NCBI RefSeq assembly: GCF_954871325.1
Contig: NC_088776.1
Span: 47,696,569 to 47,760,568 of the forward strand
DNA length: 64,000 bases
Reading direction: 5' to 3'
DNA from: Gordionus sp. m RMFG-2023
Taxonomy: Eukaryota > Nematomorpha > Gordioida > Chordodea > Parachordodidae
Below, in pieces: positions 24,029-46,445 of the stretch (position 1 is the stretch's first letter; each line of letters starts with the position of its first letter). The notes under the pieces were generated by a model, which saw only the letters and a list, made by a program, of their open reading frames with translations, did not search any database and was not told the origin of the DNA. The position numbers were made by a program, and so were the translations under genes.

Positions 24029-27000
24029 ATGGATCATATGTTGATTCTATCATATGTTTACTTCTTTACGTATATTAGCATAGCATCCTCATTTAAAAAT
24101 GATATATCCTCAACACCACCAATGGGCTGGATGGCATGGGGTAAGTTCATGTGTAATACAGATTGTATTAAATATCCCAATGCTTGCATTAAGTGACTAA
24201 ACTCAATAAAATTTATTTATCTTTATTTTTAAAGCGAGAAATTATTTATGGATATGGTTGATATGCTTGTTTTGAAGGGATTTAAAAATGCTGGATATAA
24301 ATACGTTTGTATTGATGACTGTTGGGCTGATAAAAAAAGGGATACTAACTACAAACTTCAACCTGATAAAATTAGATTCCCACATGGTATTAAATATCTC
24401 TCAGACTATGTTAGTAAGCATTTATTTTTAATATTAAAATATCAACAAAATTTATAATTTTTTAAAGATCCATAGCAAAGGTTTAAAATTTGGTATGTAT
24501 TTGAGCTATGGCAAAAAAACATGTATGGGTCACACTCCTGGCAGTATTCATCATTTAGAAATAGATGCAAATACAATGGCAGAATGGGGTGCAGATTATT
24601 TAAAGGTTGATGGATGTTTTACTGACCCTATTATTATGGATGTAGGTTTAATATTTTATTTATACATTTTTGTTAATTTTTCATTTATAAATAATTAAAT
24701 ACTTAAGAATAAGATTATATATAAAAAAATTTAGTTTATGAGCACTTCATTACTAGGACTAATTTGCTTATATTATCCATGTTTCCATTTAGGGTTAAAA
24801 ATGTTGTTCTATTAGCAATTTATTTAACATGTTGATAAAACATAATTTATATATGCTTATTTTATTTATAAAAATTTATGACCTTATATATAAATTGCAT
24901 ACTATTAACTCCAATCAAGGGTATCCAATGATGAATTATTTTTTGAACAAAACTGGTAGGCCCATGGTATATTCATTTAGTTGGCCATTTTATCAAACCA
25001 TAAATAATATCCAAGTATACACTTACAATTTATTGTTTTTCTATAATATATACTTCTACAAAAATATTGGCTTAAAAACAATTTAAACTGTTATAATAAT
25101 AAAAAGGCTTGTCCCTTAATAATATAACAATCAATCTTTAAAACAAAGAATACTCTAACATCTTCAGCTGCCACTCAGTAGAGGTGGACAGGTTACTAAA
25201 AAAGTAGATTATAATTCTTTATGTATATTTTGCTAAATAAGTGTGTTAGATACAAGATGCTTTTTATGAAACCATTTCTCCTACTCAATAATCTATAAAG
25301 TAAGGGTATAAGGTACCCAAAATAAAAAATAAATATCATTTCTTTCTTAATAAAGAAATTGTGTGTGACCCACCAATAAGAGGGGATGTATAAACCAACT
25401 AACAAAAATATATAAAGAAATACCACATATCATTCAATGTTAAATAAGATACAGATTTCAAGATACAAAACGATCTTGTATATTAGATATTCACTATATT
25501 GCCCAACTCTGCCACTGAACATTATTATGCTATTGGAAATATACATGCACATAGCTAGGGAGGGGGGCATATCAAAAATTAATTGTAGAAGTAAAAGTAA
25601 TTTAAAATCTTTCTTGTGTATTATTATTATTATCTTGCAAAAATTTTAAGTAGATTTTCTTACATTTTTTTTAAATCTTAATGGGCAAAATTTTATCAAC
25701 CAAATAAAATTTTATTTAATTTATACTAATAACTGGCTGTGCAAAATTAGTTTATGAAATGTTTAGATATCCAAAGAGGCAGAATTTGTTGAATAGAATT
25801 ATTTCAAAGGATCCTACTGCTATAAGAAAAAAGAAATTGCAAAAAGTATGTCGGACAAGATATCCATTCACAATATCCAATTTTTTTATTAACACTTTTT
25901 CATATCTTATAAAGGTTTATAACCCAATAACCAAAGAAATATCATATTGCAATATTGAATCAAAAAGTTTAAAATTTTTGTTTAATTCTTCTTTTCTTTT
26001 TTATATTTGAGGAAATAGTTCGTACATTTTCGTCAATCACTATCATGATTTTTGTTCACTTTATAAATTTTTAATATTTAAATAGCCCATTTATTTTATT
26101 CTTAAAATTTTAATTTATCATAAATATTTAAATAAATTTTTTTTAAATATTCTTTCATGTGAGATTTAATATTTAGTTATGAAAACGATATCTACCATAC
26201 ATGCCTTTAAATTTCGAACCCCAAACAAAAAAATGTAATACAAATAAAAAAAGAATATTGTTTATATTTTGACGATGACGAAATTTGAAGGAAAAAAAAT
26301 TGTGAAGGTGTTTTTATCTTCTGAAAAAACTTATTTTTTAACTAAAGGCTGTGCCGATATTAAATATCGGATAGGATCAGCACCGATATTTAGCGTTTTC
26401 CAAAAATATTGAATCGGACCGATACCTGTAAAAAATCGATCCGATTTTTTTACTTCTTTTTGTTATTTTATGTTATGTATATTTATTTTGCATTATTATA
26501 ATTTTATTTTTAAACAATGCAAATGCACAACACCCCTTAAATTTTATTTATTTTAAATCTTTTAAAATAATAACGCCAATTTTATTATTTATACTTTAAA
26601 TAAAAAATTTTTGTTAATATGGTATCTGAATTATGGAAATATTTTACAAAAGATAAAGATAATTTTGCAAAATGCGTTATCTGCGGAATTTAATTTCACG
26701 GGGAAGAACAGTATAAATATCGGATTGTATCGGTGAAAAATATGTGGATCATCACAATCTAATTATAAATATAAAATACACTTATTCACATTTTAAATCG
26801 ACAGCCCGATTATAGATATATAGGTAGACATTGTCATACTTGGAGAAATTTTGTTGATATCGACACAAATTGGAATAGTGTTAAGAGGATCATTTCACAT
26901 TACAGCGATCATGGAGATCAATACGCACCTTATCATGGTCCTAACAAGTGGTTTGATCCGGATCAAGTATGATACATTATGTTAATTAATTTTATAAAGA

Positions 27001-28512
27001 AAAAATTGACCAGTTAATTACCTTAGAATAGCCGTTCTAAATGCCGAAAGTTTGTTGATTATTTTAGAGAACATTTTTACAGGGCTAATAATAAAAATAT
27101 CAAAACTTTATCAAGTTATTAAAAAAACTGTGTTTAATATATTTTTTAAATTAAAAATTTCAGGTTATAATCGGGCTTATTAATTTAAAAAATCGGGTCG
27201 GGCTAAAATTGAAGTAAAATTAGTACGTATCTGATAAAAATTAAGCACCCATTTTTATTACTACTTGTAATTGTTCCTTATAAAATTATAAAACTATTTA
27301 TAATTATTCAAGATCTATTATCTTCCTTCATATGGCTAGGTGTTGTATCCTCTAATTCATGTAGATGTCCAAAGCTCATGAAAAAAATTTTTTTGTTAAA
27401 TATTTGATATAATGTCCATAAACATTAGCATCTCCAGGGAGTGACAAAAGACGCCCAAATTTAATTCGAGCACTCCCCTTTTAAATAATTGTAAAGAAGG
27501 TAAGATTTTTGCTAAATACTCTCTCAAAGATCAATGTATTATTATTCTGCATAATTTAAATAAAAAGTTAGTGATCGGTAATTCAGGCCTGAGCTTCAAT
27601 CAAGCCTCCACTCACATGGCTATTTGGTGTTTCCTTTCGGCACCTCTAATGATGTCCAATGACTTAAGATCGATCGATAGACAATATATTCAGATACTAC
27701 AACACCCTGAGCTTATAGCGCTTAATAAGGATCCTCTAGGAGTTATGGGGACTAGAAAATATAAAGTATGAATACGCGATTTTGTTAGTTAAGTTTAAAA
27801 AATCAAATTTGAAAGAAAAATGATAGATATTTTTGCAAATAAAAAAATTAGATTTACAAGATGAGATACAGATATCATTTATATAATTTTTTGAAAAAAG
27901 ATATAAATATTTGCGGTAAATTCTTAAACTTTATGTATAAATGATTAGAGAATTGTAATTATTGGATACCTCATATAAATGTAATTTTATTAAACTGCTA
28001 AGAAGAAGGAATTAATAACTTAGTTAATTTAAAAAATAAATATTTTGATTAGTTTTAAGAGAATTAGGAATAAGATAAACCTTGGTGGGCTCAATATCCT
28101 ATAAAAATTTAGGTCAGCTATAAATTATAAACTCATCTGAACTATTATATTAAATTATTTTTTTTATCAAATCAAGGACGATTTTATAGAAATATGGACT
28201 AAACCCTTAGCTTATCCTCCAGGGAGTTACAGCCTATTATTTTATAACCCTTTACTATCCCACACCTGGGAGAGTTTTATGAACTCATCTCACAATATAA
28301 CTCTCAGAAATATGAACCTGGGCTGTGGCGGCGATAAGTGTAACTTTAGATTGAAGCTTATCTACGAAAATCGGTATGCATATCAGAACACCAACACGAG
28401 TCAACGAGATATAAAAACCGATGGAAAGATCATCGGGATCGATACTTTTATCGATTGGGTGTCTGTTGGACCAGAAAGCGTGCTGATTTTCAAAGCAATT
28501 ATTCAAAAATAA
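24029..28512 (+). CDS. GH27 alpha-galactosidase / alpha-N-acetylgalactosaminidase
   Basis: Secreted or lysosomal exo-glycosidase of family GH27, which removes terminal alpha-galactose or alpha-GalNAc from glycoconjugates. Seven exons join in phase: 24029-24192, 24235-24409, 24468-24645, 24920-25014, 26805-26966, 27568-27765, 28177-28512. They give about 435 residues (human GLA 429, NAGA 411). A signal peptide (MDHMLILSYVYFF) precedes the TPPMGWMAW start of the barrel. IDDCW, the nucleophile in LKVDGC, the acid/base Asp in WRNFVDID, FDPD and IGNSGLS follow in order, then DPLG and the beta-sandwich. Introns are 42, 58, 274, 1790, 601 and 411 nt. The ATG at 24029 is chosen because it directly precedes the signal peptide; an in-frame ATG lies upstream at 23972. 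Odd points: the substrate-loop pair is Ser/Phe (YSFSWPFY), one conserved Cys is Phe, and the usual NDPDM reads FDPDQ. Substrate is therefore uncertain. Function class is sure, the exact enzyme is not. Confidence 0.93.
25747..25870 (+). pseudogene. hAT transposase remnant in GH27 intron 4
   Basis: The open segment MFRYPKRQNLLNRI ... KKKLQKVCRTRY matches the PKRQ.LL ... KKLK.LCRTRW stretch of zinc-finger hAT (DUF4371-type) transposases, just upstream of their DDE core. Only about 40 residues remain, in the same strand as the gene. It is not part of the GH27 protein: conserved exons flank it on both sides in phase. Confidence 0.55.
26345..26740 (+). mobile_element. hAT remnant with BED zinc-finger start in GH27 intron 4
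   Basis: GCCGATATTAAATATCGG and ATCGGACCGATACC blocks resemble the ends of the TAGGGATGTACCGATA family. At 26618-26689 a start codon is followed by SELWKYFTKDKDNFAKCVIC, the beginning of a BED-type zinc finger, then sequence breaks off into another ATCGG-rich end. This is an internally deleted copy that kept the transposase N-terminus. Confidence 0.6.
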
Positions 28513-28529
28513 CGAATTATAAATTAAAT

Positions 28530-28535
28530 AATAAA
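28530..28535 (+). terminator. Polyadenylation signal AATAAA
   Basis: AATAAA 18 nt after the GH27 stop codon. In such AT-rich DNA the hexamer is common, but the position is suitable. Confidence 0.4.
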
Positions 28536-28619
28536 ATATACATCAACTCAGGTATTTGGTGATATCTTATTAATTAGTCAATTTATATTTAAAATCTGTA
28601 AGTAGAAGTGAAAAAAGGC

Positions 28620-30940
28620 TCAAAGTTTCAGAATGAGTGAATAATTACATTTGGCATTTTTATTGATATTCTGTAGATCTTTATTTATTTTATATGTTAT
28701 TGGTTATATTCTTGTTATAATTATCTTATCAAATACAATAGTGGGAAACATGAAACATTTATTTAGCCCGAATTTGAATCAGGCTTACTTAATCAGAATA
28801 AAATTGAAATGCTCTATTCAATTTTTTAGTACAACTAAGTATAACGATCGATGAAGCCATTTTATTTTTGCTTCGTTAAAATGAAGGTACAGCCACGAGG
28901 GAATAAAATATCAAGAGGCAACCAAAATGCCTCCATTTAAAGCGACCACCACTGAATTAGTGGCATATTTTCAGAGGGGCAAAAGCATAACAAATCTATA
29001 TTTAGTAAAAAATAAATTGTCAGCATGCCTAAATCAAAAAATTATAATTGCTAGCTACACGATTATATTTTATTGTTACCTTCGATTAAAGAAAGTTTAA
29101 AAAAAAGACATCTAAGATAATAAGTGTTACAAAATATAAATAAATAATAAAAATACTATCAATTTTTATTTGGGTGTTTTAGTAAATTATAATTTATATA
29201 AATTTGCATATAAAACTATATATAATAATAATTAATAAATGGCTTGTTTAAATATTTTATGAAAACATAAAAAGACAAGTTTGATGTGCAAAGTCATTGG
29301 CCTAAAAAACTATAAAAAATTAAAATATATTTAAAATAATATATATCAGAGACCTGCATAGGCACCATTTGTCCAGTCAGGATTTTTTTAAAAATTTTCG
29401 ACCTGACCAGAGTTCCCTGCAGATCTCTATATATAATAATTTCAAAAGTAATTCCCTAGTCTCGTTGATGAAATGTCTGATATTGAGGCCTAGGTTTTAA
29501 AGTTTTACTAAAAGTGGCCGTTTGTAGAGAGATTATTATTGGGATAGTAACATTTTTGAGATTTTGTATTTTTTAATCTTTTTTGATTCGGCTTGGGTTA
29601 ATATATTATATTGGTGTTAGAAGGAAATGATGAAACCCAAGTAAGATCCCATATTAAAGAAATGAGGAAAAGGGAATTAGTCATTTCGCCAGGTCTCAAT
29701 CCGTCTGCGAGGGATAGGTTGGTGGACTCAAGATGGCTACGTATGTGAGCTACTGTTAAATATTTATCGTTGACTAGATTTATTGAAGTGTGGCGTTGAT
29801 GTCACTCTTGGCTATATAAAAAAAATCAGGCCGTGTCTGCCTTTTGAAACTACTAAAGTATTCCATTTGATGGGGTGAGACTGAGGCGATGCCACCCTTT
29901 TGAAACCCGTTTTCTTTTAAATATTTATTAATTTAAGACCATCTTTTGGAGATACTACGCTTACTTTTATTACTTAAAGCTATTTTACTATATTTTAAAC
30001 AAATTTAATCAGTAATGTAAACTTTTGCTTAATTTATTATAAAATAAATTTGTAAGACTTAAGGAGTATATTCATTTTACTTAAAAGAAGATAAAATATT
30101 TCCTGAAATGCTATAATCCTTTTTAAAATGGAAAAAAATTAAGTAAATTTATTATTATATAACCCTTTTTTTAAACTGCGAGCTGATCCTTGATTTCAAT
30201 TTTCCCACGGACCGGGCTTATAGTTTTATTATAACTATAGACCTGGCTTAGGTTAAAATTATAATTATTTTTTAGACTGGATAAATTGGTCATAAATTTT
30301 GGTTTTTCCATGAGCCTGAATGCCAAATTTGGCCCAATGCGAGCCTTTGGCATATATACCATTACCCTAAACCTTTTTCTTTATATTAAATTTAATTTAT
30401 ATATTTTTTAAAGATATCAAAAAATGTTTAAAAACGGAATATAATGTTTTTATTATAGATATCATTAATATAATCATTACCATTAAAAAAAATTTAATTA
30501 AGAAATTTATATAATAATAATTTAAATAATCTAATTATCACCGAGACCAAATTATAAAGAAAAATTGTAATCGTATTATTCTATTTAAAACGGTATAAAT
30601 AAAATAATTTTTTTAAAAAATTGAAAGGAATGGAAAAAAAAATATTCAAATATTCGGCTTTGCAAATTTAAAAATAAAAAAAATGGATGTTCAAATAACA
30701 TTCCCTGGGCTGAGAATTTTAAATTAAATTTAAAATAATCATGGGAGTTAAAACGGGTTTAAATTATATATTGTAATATGCAAACACTAAGGATGAAAAA
30801 AAATCACATATGGTAGGTTCATTACATACAATTTCATAATAGGATGCGATTAAAAAGACACTTTTGATTACACAAGGCATAGTTTCATTTTTTTTAAATG
30901 TTCGGGAGAATAAATTATAAAATGATAAGGAAAAAAAATG
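28620..30940. other. Region between the two enzyme genes
   Basis: Holds one short MITE (29347-29429). A slightly more GC-rich stretch at 29540-29920 has no recognisable feature. A GGGC/GCCC-rich MITE remnant lies at about 30170-30360, and the open frame there is a by-product of it. No further exon was recognised. Confidence 0.4.
29347..29429. repeat. Short hAT-like MITE
   Basis: 83 bp with ends CAGAGACCTGCA and TGCAGATCTCT, set in an ATATATAT tract that hides or constitutes the target duplication. The interior carries CCAGTCAGG and CGACCTGACC as a further inverted pair. Confidence 0.5.
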
Positions 30941-30942
30941 TA

Positions 30943-41545
<10,603 letters not shown>

Positions 41546-42589
41546 TGATTATATAGGAAAATAATTCTAGGTCATGGTTGAGATCATGGGAAGGTATTAA
41601 ACTTTACTTATTTTTTATTGCCATTTGACAGAGGAAACGATTGGCATTATATCAAAGGTAATGTGACCAGTCAGATACATAACATTTGGGGCCGTATTCA
41701 TGCGTGATTCTTTTTATTTTTTATTATATAAACAATTCTTTACAATATTATGGTTCATTTTAATTAAATTAACAAAAAATTTGTTATCGTCAATTTTGAT
41801 CAAATATAAATTACTTCAATGGAGGTCCTCCTAATAAAACATCCATACATACACTAGAGATCTACAAAGCTAGGCCCGGCTTAATTCTATTTAAAATAAT
41901 CGGGTTCGGGCCGGGCATAATATTTTAAAAAAGGCCGGGTCGGGTCGGACCTTGTAAATTTTATTAAATATATCTAAATTTATCAATTTTATATTGATTT
42001 TTTTATGTAAAATTAAAACTTTTGATTTAATTTATTGTAACTAAACACTATATAACCAGAGTTGCCAGTCAAAATGTTCAAATTGCGGGAGAAATTTGGT
42101 ATTTTGCGTGAGAAATATAAAAATTGCGATAGAAATATAAAATTGTTAAAAAAAAAAATTTTGCGGCCAGAAGGCCTTCAAAGTGCTGCCCTTCGGCCGG
42201 GATTTTGAATTGACTTAATTATCCGCCTATATTTTTTATAATTAGTTTATATAAATACAATGTCTATAACTATTTTTCAAAATAAAATAACATCTTGATT
42301 TATTAAAATATTTTAATTTATAAAAAAACTAACGATCCTTTTTAAATATAAAAGATGTAAACAAGATAGAATTTTATAAAAAAAACAATCAATATTAATT
42401 TTACAATGTATAAAATATATTTTACGCGAATGTCCCGCAAAACATCCGCAATTGGAAATCTACCTTGTGTGTGTGTATAACATTATAGGGGTTTAAATAC
42501 ATAATAAGGTAATATTGTACTCATTTCAATGATAATTATTTTATTTATTATTGTTCAATCTCATTATTATAAGCAGTGCAGGAGAGTGT

Positions 42590-43230
42590 TTCTACATTCA
42601 TTACAAAACAAAAATATTCTTTAAAAATAAGAATAATACAGATGCAACTACAGTTGCGGCAATTGTAATCAATTATCTTGTAGTAAAACATTCACAGAGC
42701 TACTTATCATTACAATGTGCGTAGAATCTTTCCCCATTATATTTAACGACTCCAAGATAAATGAAAACTTTACTTGTAGAACAAAAATGATCAAGGATAT
42801 CATCAATGTTTTATTCAGGAGGTGAATTCATGACGATTTGAAAGATGGGCATACATATGCAATTCTAACAGATGCATCTAATAAGGGAAATATTAAAATA
42901 TTTTCTTTGACCCTCCGCTATTATACAAAATTAAGGACGTTTCAAGAAAATTATTAAATTTTTTCCCTTTAAATAGTAAAACATCCAAAGACATAGTTAA
43001 CCATATAATGGTAAATATAGCAGATTCTGGATTATCAATAAATTGCATGTCAGCTTTCTGATCTGATAATGCCTCAGTGAATTTGATAAAACCAGAGTGT
43101 ATTTACAGAATTGAGTCAGCACAATGTTGGTAGCGATATGTTCCTAATACCCGCCATTGATAGAATCTTAAAATTTTATAAACCTTTAAAAATATATTTC
43201 TTAAATAAAGTTATAATGTTAATTATAACT
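42590..43230 (+). pseudogene. Inverted duplicate of the hAT transposase 5' half
   Basis: Mirrors about 43990-44590: AATACAGATGCAACTACAGT, TTCACAGAGCTA, ATGCATCTAATAAGGGAAAT and GATAGAATCTTAAAATTTTA all recur on the opposite strand there. Identity is moderate, so the duplication is not recent. It carries in-frame stops. Confidence 0.8.
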
Positions 43231-43308
43231 TATTTGAGATTTAAATAATGGAACTAAACATTTACAGTCGTTATTGAGATATTTATAAAATTCTTGGCAT
43301 GAGATATT

Positions 43309-44600
43309 TTAAATTTGTTTAACCATTAGCTCGGCCTCTATTGTTGTTAAAGCAATCCAATTTCTCCCCTTTTTCCAGGCAGTCTTCATCAGGCTAAAAA
43401 TGCGTTCGGATGAGGCATTAGAATGAGGTAAGAAGAAGAGATACTCACATTTTTTTACCAAGTATGGGGATTTATTGTTATTACGAAAAAAATTCAACCC
43501 ATTTCTCCTCTTCTTTTAGAGACCATCTAACTTTAAATATTCTGGCTAATCATAAAAAATAGAGAGAATTACAATCTCCTCAAATTAGATATCAATGTTT
43601 TTCAGTATTTTTAATATATTTATTAAATTACAAAAACCATCAATTGATGGTTTCTGTTCCAAGGTCATATTTATACATTTGTCAATAGAGTTATTAAAAT
43701 CAAATTTTAATTGTAAATATTCTAAAATTGTCTTAATAAAAATATCTGCTTCATTTAAAAAATGTAATAATTAGAGTATTATTTGAACATTTTAATATAA
43801 TATTTTTAGAAATATTGACATAAAATTTATTATCAATTTTTAACTGTAGAGATGAAAAGAGCTGTAGCATGATTTTGTGAATCTTTATTAATAAAGAATA
43901 TTCTGATTACAACTGAATATTAACTGCATGAAGTAGATTTCCTGCATGTAAAACTAATCCCAAATATGCTTCTGCCATTTCATAATCCAAAAAATTTTTC
44001 AAAATTTTAGGACAGCTTTTAAAATCTTTATTTATTAAGTATTTTTTTAAGCGTTTGTAAAATTTTAAAATTCTATCGATGGCAAGTATTAATGATAACC
44101 ACCTGATAGGTACATATCTCAACAACTCACACCATTCCTACAGAGGCGTTATCAGCGCGGATAGCTGACATGAAATTCATTGATAACCCTGAATCAGCTA
44201 TATTTACATTATGTGGTTAGCTACATGGTTGGATTTTTCACTATCCGAGGAAAAATTTTTTAACAATTTTATTGAAATGTTCTTATTAGTTGAAATAGCG
44301 AAGGATCAAGGGAAATGTTTTAATATTTCCCTTATTAGATGCATCCATTAGAATTGCATATGGATGCCCAACCTTTAAATCGTCTAGAATTTATAGGATT
44401 CAGGTACTAAAACCAAGTAAGGTTTGCACTTATATTGAAGTCATTAAATATCATGGGAAAAAGATTCGACATTGTGATGATATAGCTCTGTGAATTTTGA
44501 ACCACATGATAGGTTTATACAATTTCCGCAGCTGTAGTTGCATCTGTATTATTTATTATTTTTGGAAAATATTTTTGTATAGCAATCGATATATACGATA
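43309..44600 (-). pseudogene. hAT transposase, decayed
   Basis: The most conserved parts are IRWLSLILAIDRILKFYKRL followed by DCPKILKNF-like residues (43907-44125), the core region of BED/hAT transposases where TRWLSLLPAVERI is usual, and the C-terminal dimerisation region SNASSERIFSLMKTAWKKGR (43309-43497). Upstream, out of frame, ITDATT-, FNDF- and ILMDASNKGNIK-like scraps (the last including the first catalytic Asp region, normally LMDEST/ILDEST) can be read. Stops and frame shifts between them make it non-functional. Confidence 0.8.
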
Positions 44601-45252
44601 TTCTCCCCTGTACTGACTTATATGAATGAAATGATGTTGATTTATTATTGGATTAAAATAAAACAGGATAAAGAGAAATTTACAACTTAGACATGTTTTT
44701 CATATTTAAAATAAAAATATTAAAATAATCAATTACTGTCTCTCAAAATTATTATTTATATATTAAAAACGTTAAAATACTTTTTTATAAATTGCGGGAG
44801 ATTTCCAATTGCGGTAGTTTTGCGGGAAAGAGATGTCTGCGTGTAAGCTAAAAAATTGCGGGAGTCTCCCGCTGATGGGGAAAGACTTGGCAACCCTGTA
44901 TATAACATGTCATTTATTTTAAGTAATTATAAAAATTAATTTCTATATTTAAATAAATTCAGGCCTGGCCGAGCCGCTAAATTTTTTTAAAATAAATTTC
45001 GCGTTCGGTTCCGGCCGACAAAACTTTTTTAAAAAATTTCGGGAACGGGCCGGGCCGGCAAATCTTTTTTTAAAAAAATTTCGGGCCGGGCGAAAAATTA
45101 GGCCCGATGCAGATCACTAACATACATACAATTTGACGGAAACAATGATAATAATAAGGATGATGCTAAAAAGATATATCTCTTAGACAGCTAAAAATTG
45201 CTAATATAAGGGCTACGCCTTGGCACGGGAGGGAGTGTAGCCTGGTAATTAC

Positions 45253-45472
45253 TAGTGTTGTTAAATGGCTCTTTTTGAGCCAATTTTTTAAAACGGCTAA
45301 CTCAATATTTTAGCCAGAAAAATATTGCCTAAGCCTCGAGATTTCGTTAATATAATAGACCTTTGTTCCTTCTATGAGCAAAATCTTCAGGTTTGCGTGG
45401 TATTTTTCTGGATGAAGCATTGAGTTAGCCGTTTTTGAAAATCGGCTCAAAACGAACCGTTTAACAACACTA
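45253..45472. mobile_element. hAT-type MITE, family A (copy 5, well preserved)
   Basis: A 220-bp element from TAGTGTTGTTAAATGGCTC to GAACCGTTTAACAACACTA, with perfect 8-bp duplications GTAATTAC (45245-45252, 45473-45480). Almost the whole length is an inverted repeat. Confidence 0.9.
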
Positions 45473-45754
45473 GTAATTACAAATGGAGCGGAATCAGAAC
45501 ACAAATAGTGCTGATAGCAAATGACAAAGGATCACAAATCATAAGATATCAGAGTTTGAACAAAAATATTATATGTATAGGATTAAGGACGGATATAAAA
45601 GAAAAAATTTTAATTTATGTATTGCCATAATATAAATGAGTATATTTCCAATAGCTAATTTTAGAGCAGTAACAAGAGAAATTATATACTATATGCAAAA
45701 TAATAAATGTATATGCGGATTAAAATAAATAATATTTGGAGATGGCCTCCATGC

Positions 45755-46165
45755 TGATTATTTTGTATAACTCACCAAAAAAATAAGTACATTATTTTTA
45801 TTATAAATAATTTTATATAGGATTTTATATCTATCCAAAAAATCGATATATATATTACAATATTTTTTTTATTCAATTAAAATTATATATTTATTCTTAA
45901 GGATCCTACCTTTTAAACAATACTTCTTTTAATTTTTACTAATTTTTTTGTGTAACCCAATAAAAAAGACAAAACGGGGTTTTCTATCTTTATGATTTTA
46001 CATTTATTCCAAAACAAAATACATACTATGGCATTTATATTATTTAAATTATTATATATCTATTCAAAAGGTTCCTATTTTTTTTTTTAATTTGCCAATT
46101 GGACTCTTCGAATGGTATTTTATTTTAATCCCACCTTATAAAATTAACTTGAGAATTGTTTTGTT
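45755..46165. repeat. Dispersed ~430-bp repeat (copy 2)
   Basis: Same order of blocks as 20270-20720, ending CTTGAGAATTG just before the coding-like segment at 46176. No TIRs or tails are obvious, so the class is undecided. Confidence 0.6.
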
Positions 46166-46175
46166 TTTACTTTAG

Positions 46176-46310
46176 TTAACTATCCCCATCTTATTTCCTC
46201 TTTATAATTGTTCAAATATTGATATATCAGTCATTAATAATGAACAAATGCAAAATAAACCTTTAGAAAAATATGATTGGCTTGATAAGTCCCCAAAAAA
46301 TATTTTTTGA
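46176..46310 (+). CDS. Coding-like segment, unknown (possible exon)
   Basis: Follows a 3' splice-site-like run (TTTGTTTTTACTTTAG) and stays open for 44 codons to a stop at 46308-46310. Composition is protein-like (NNEQMQNKPLEKYDWLDKSP). The family is unknown. If it is an exon, it would be terminal, or it belongs to a gene that also uses 46446-46586; no good donor was found between them. Confidence 0.25.
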   Translation, partial: LTIPILFPLYNCSNIDISVINNEQMQNKPLEKYDWLDKSPKNIF

Positions 46311-46445
46311 TTATAGCCCCCCCCCCCCAACTGCTAGAAATATACTTCTAATATTGACTCCTCTACAGATTTACAGTATATTAATGTTTGTTTAATTTCA
46401 ACAATAGTTTATTTATATTTGTGGCTGATTTCTTTATTTATCTAG

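Larger units (their letters stand above)
42057..44898 (-). mobile_element. hAT transposon with large inverted duplication
   Basis: A 2,842-bp element with ends CAGAGTTGCCAGTC and GACTTGGCAACCCTG and perfect 8-bp target duplications TATATAAC (42049-42056, 44899-44906). The - strand carries a decayed transposase (about 44600 to 43300). The 5' part of that gene is also present in the opposite orientation on the left (about 42590-43230), and an internal copy of the GCGGGA-rich subterminal sequence lies at 42421-42470 in inverted order. The element is therefore a large fold-back with about 600-bp arms around a single-copy transposase 3' half. Confidence 0.9.
41855..45119. mobile_element. Older hAT MITE split by a later hAT insertion
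   Basis: The outer ends TAGAGATCTACAAAGCTAGG and GCCCGATGCAGATCACTA are flanked by ACATACAC (41847-41854) and ACATACAT (45120-45127), an 8-bp duplication with one change. The arms are rich in GGCCCGG/GGGCCGGG repeats. Without the 2.84-kb insertion at 42057-44898 the element would be about 415 bp. It is interrupted by a single nested element. Confidence 0.85.

Noticed and set aside
25759-26010. 83-codon frame as an extra GH27 exon
   Set aside because: Matches a hAT transposase stretch, and exons 4 and 5 join in phase without it, covering the family continuously.
28285-28506. 73-codon - strand frame
   Set aside because: Antisense of the last GH27 exon.
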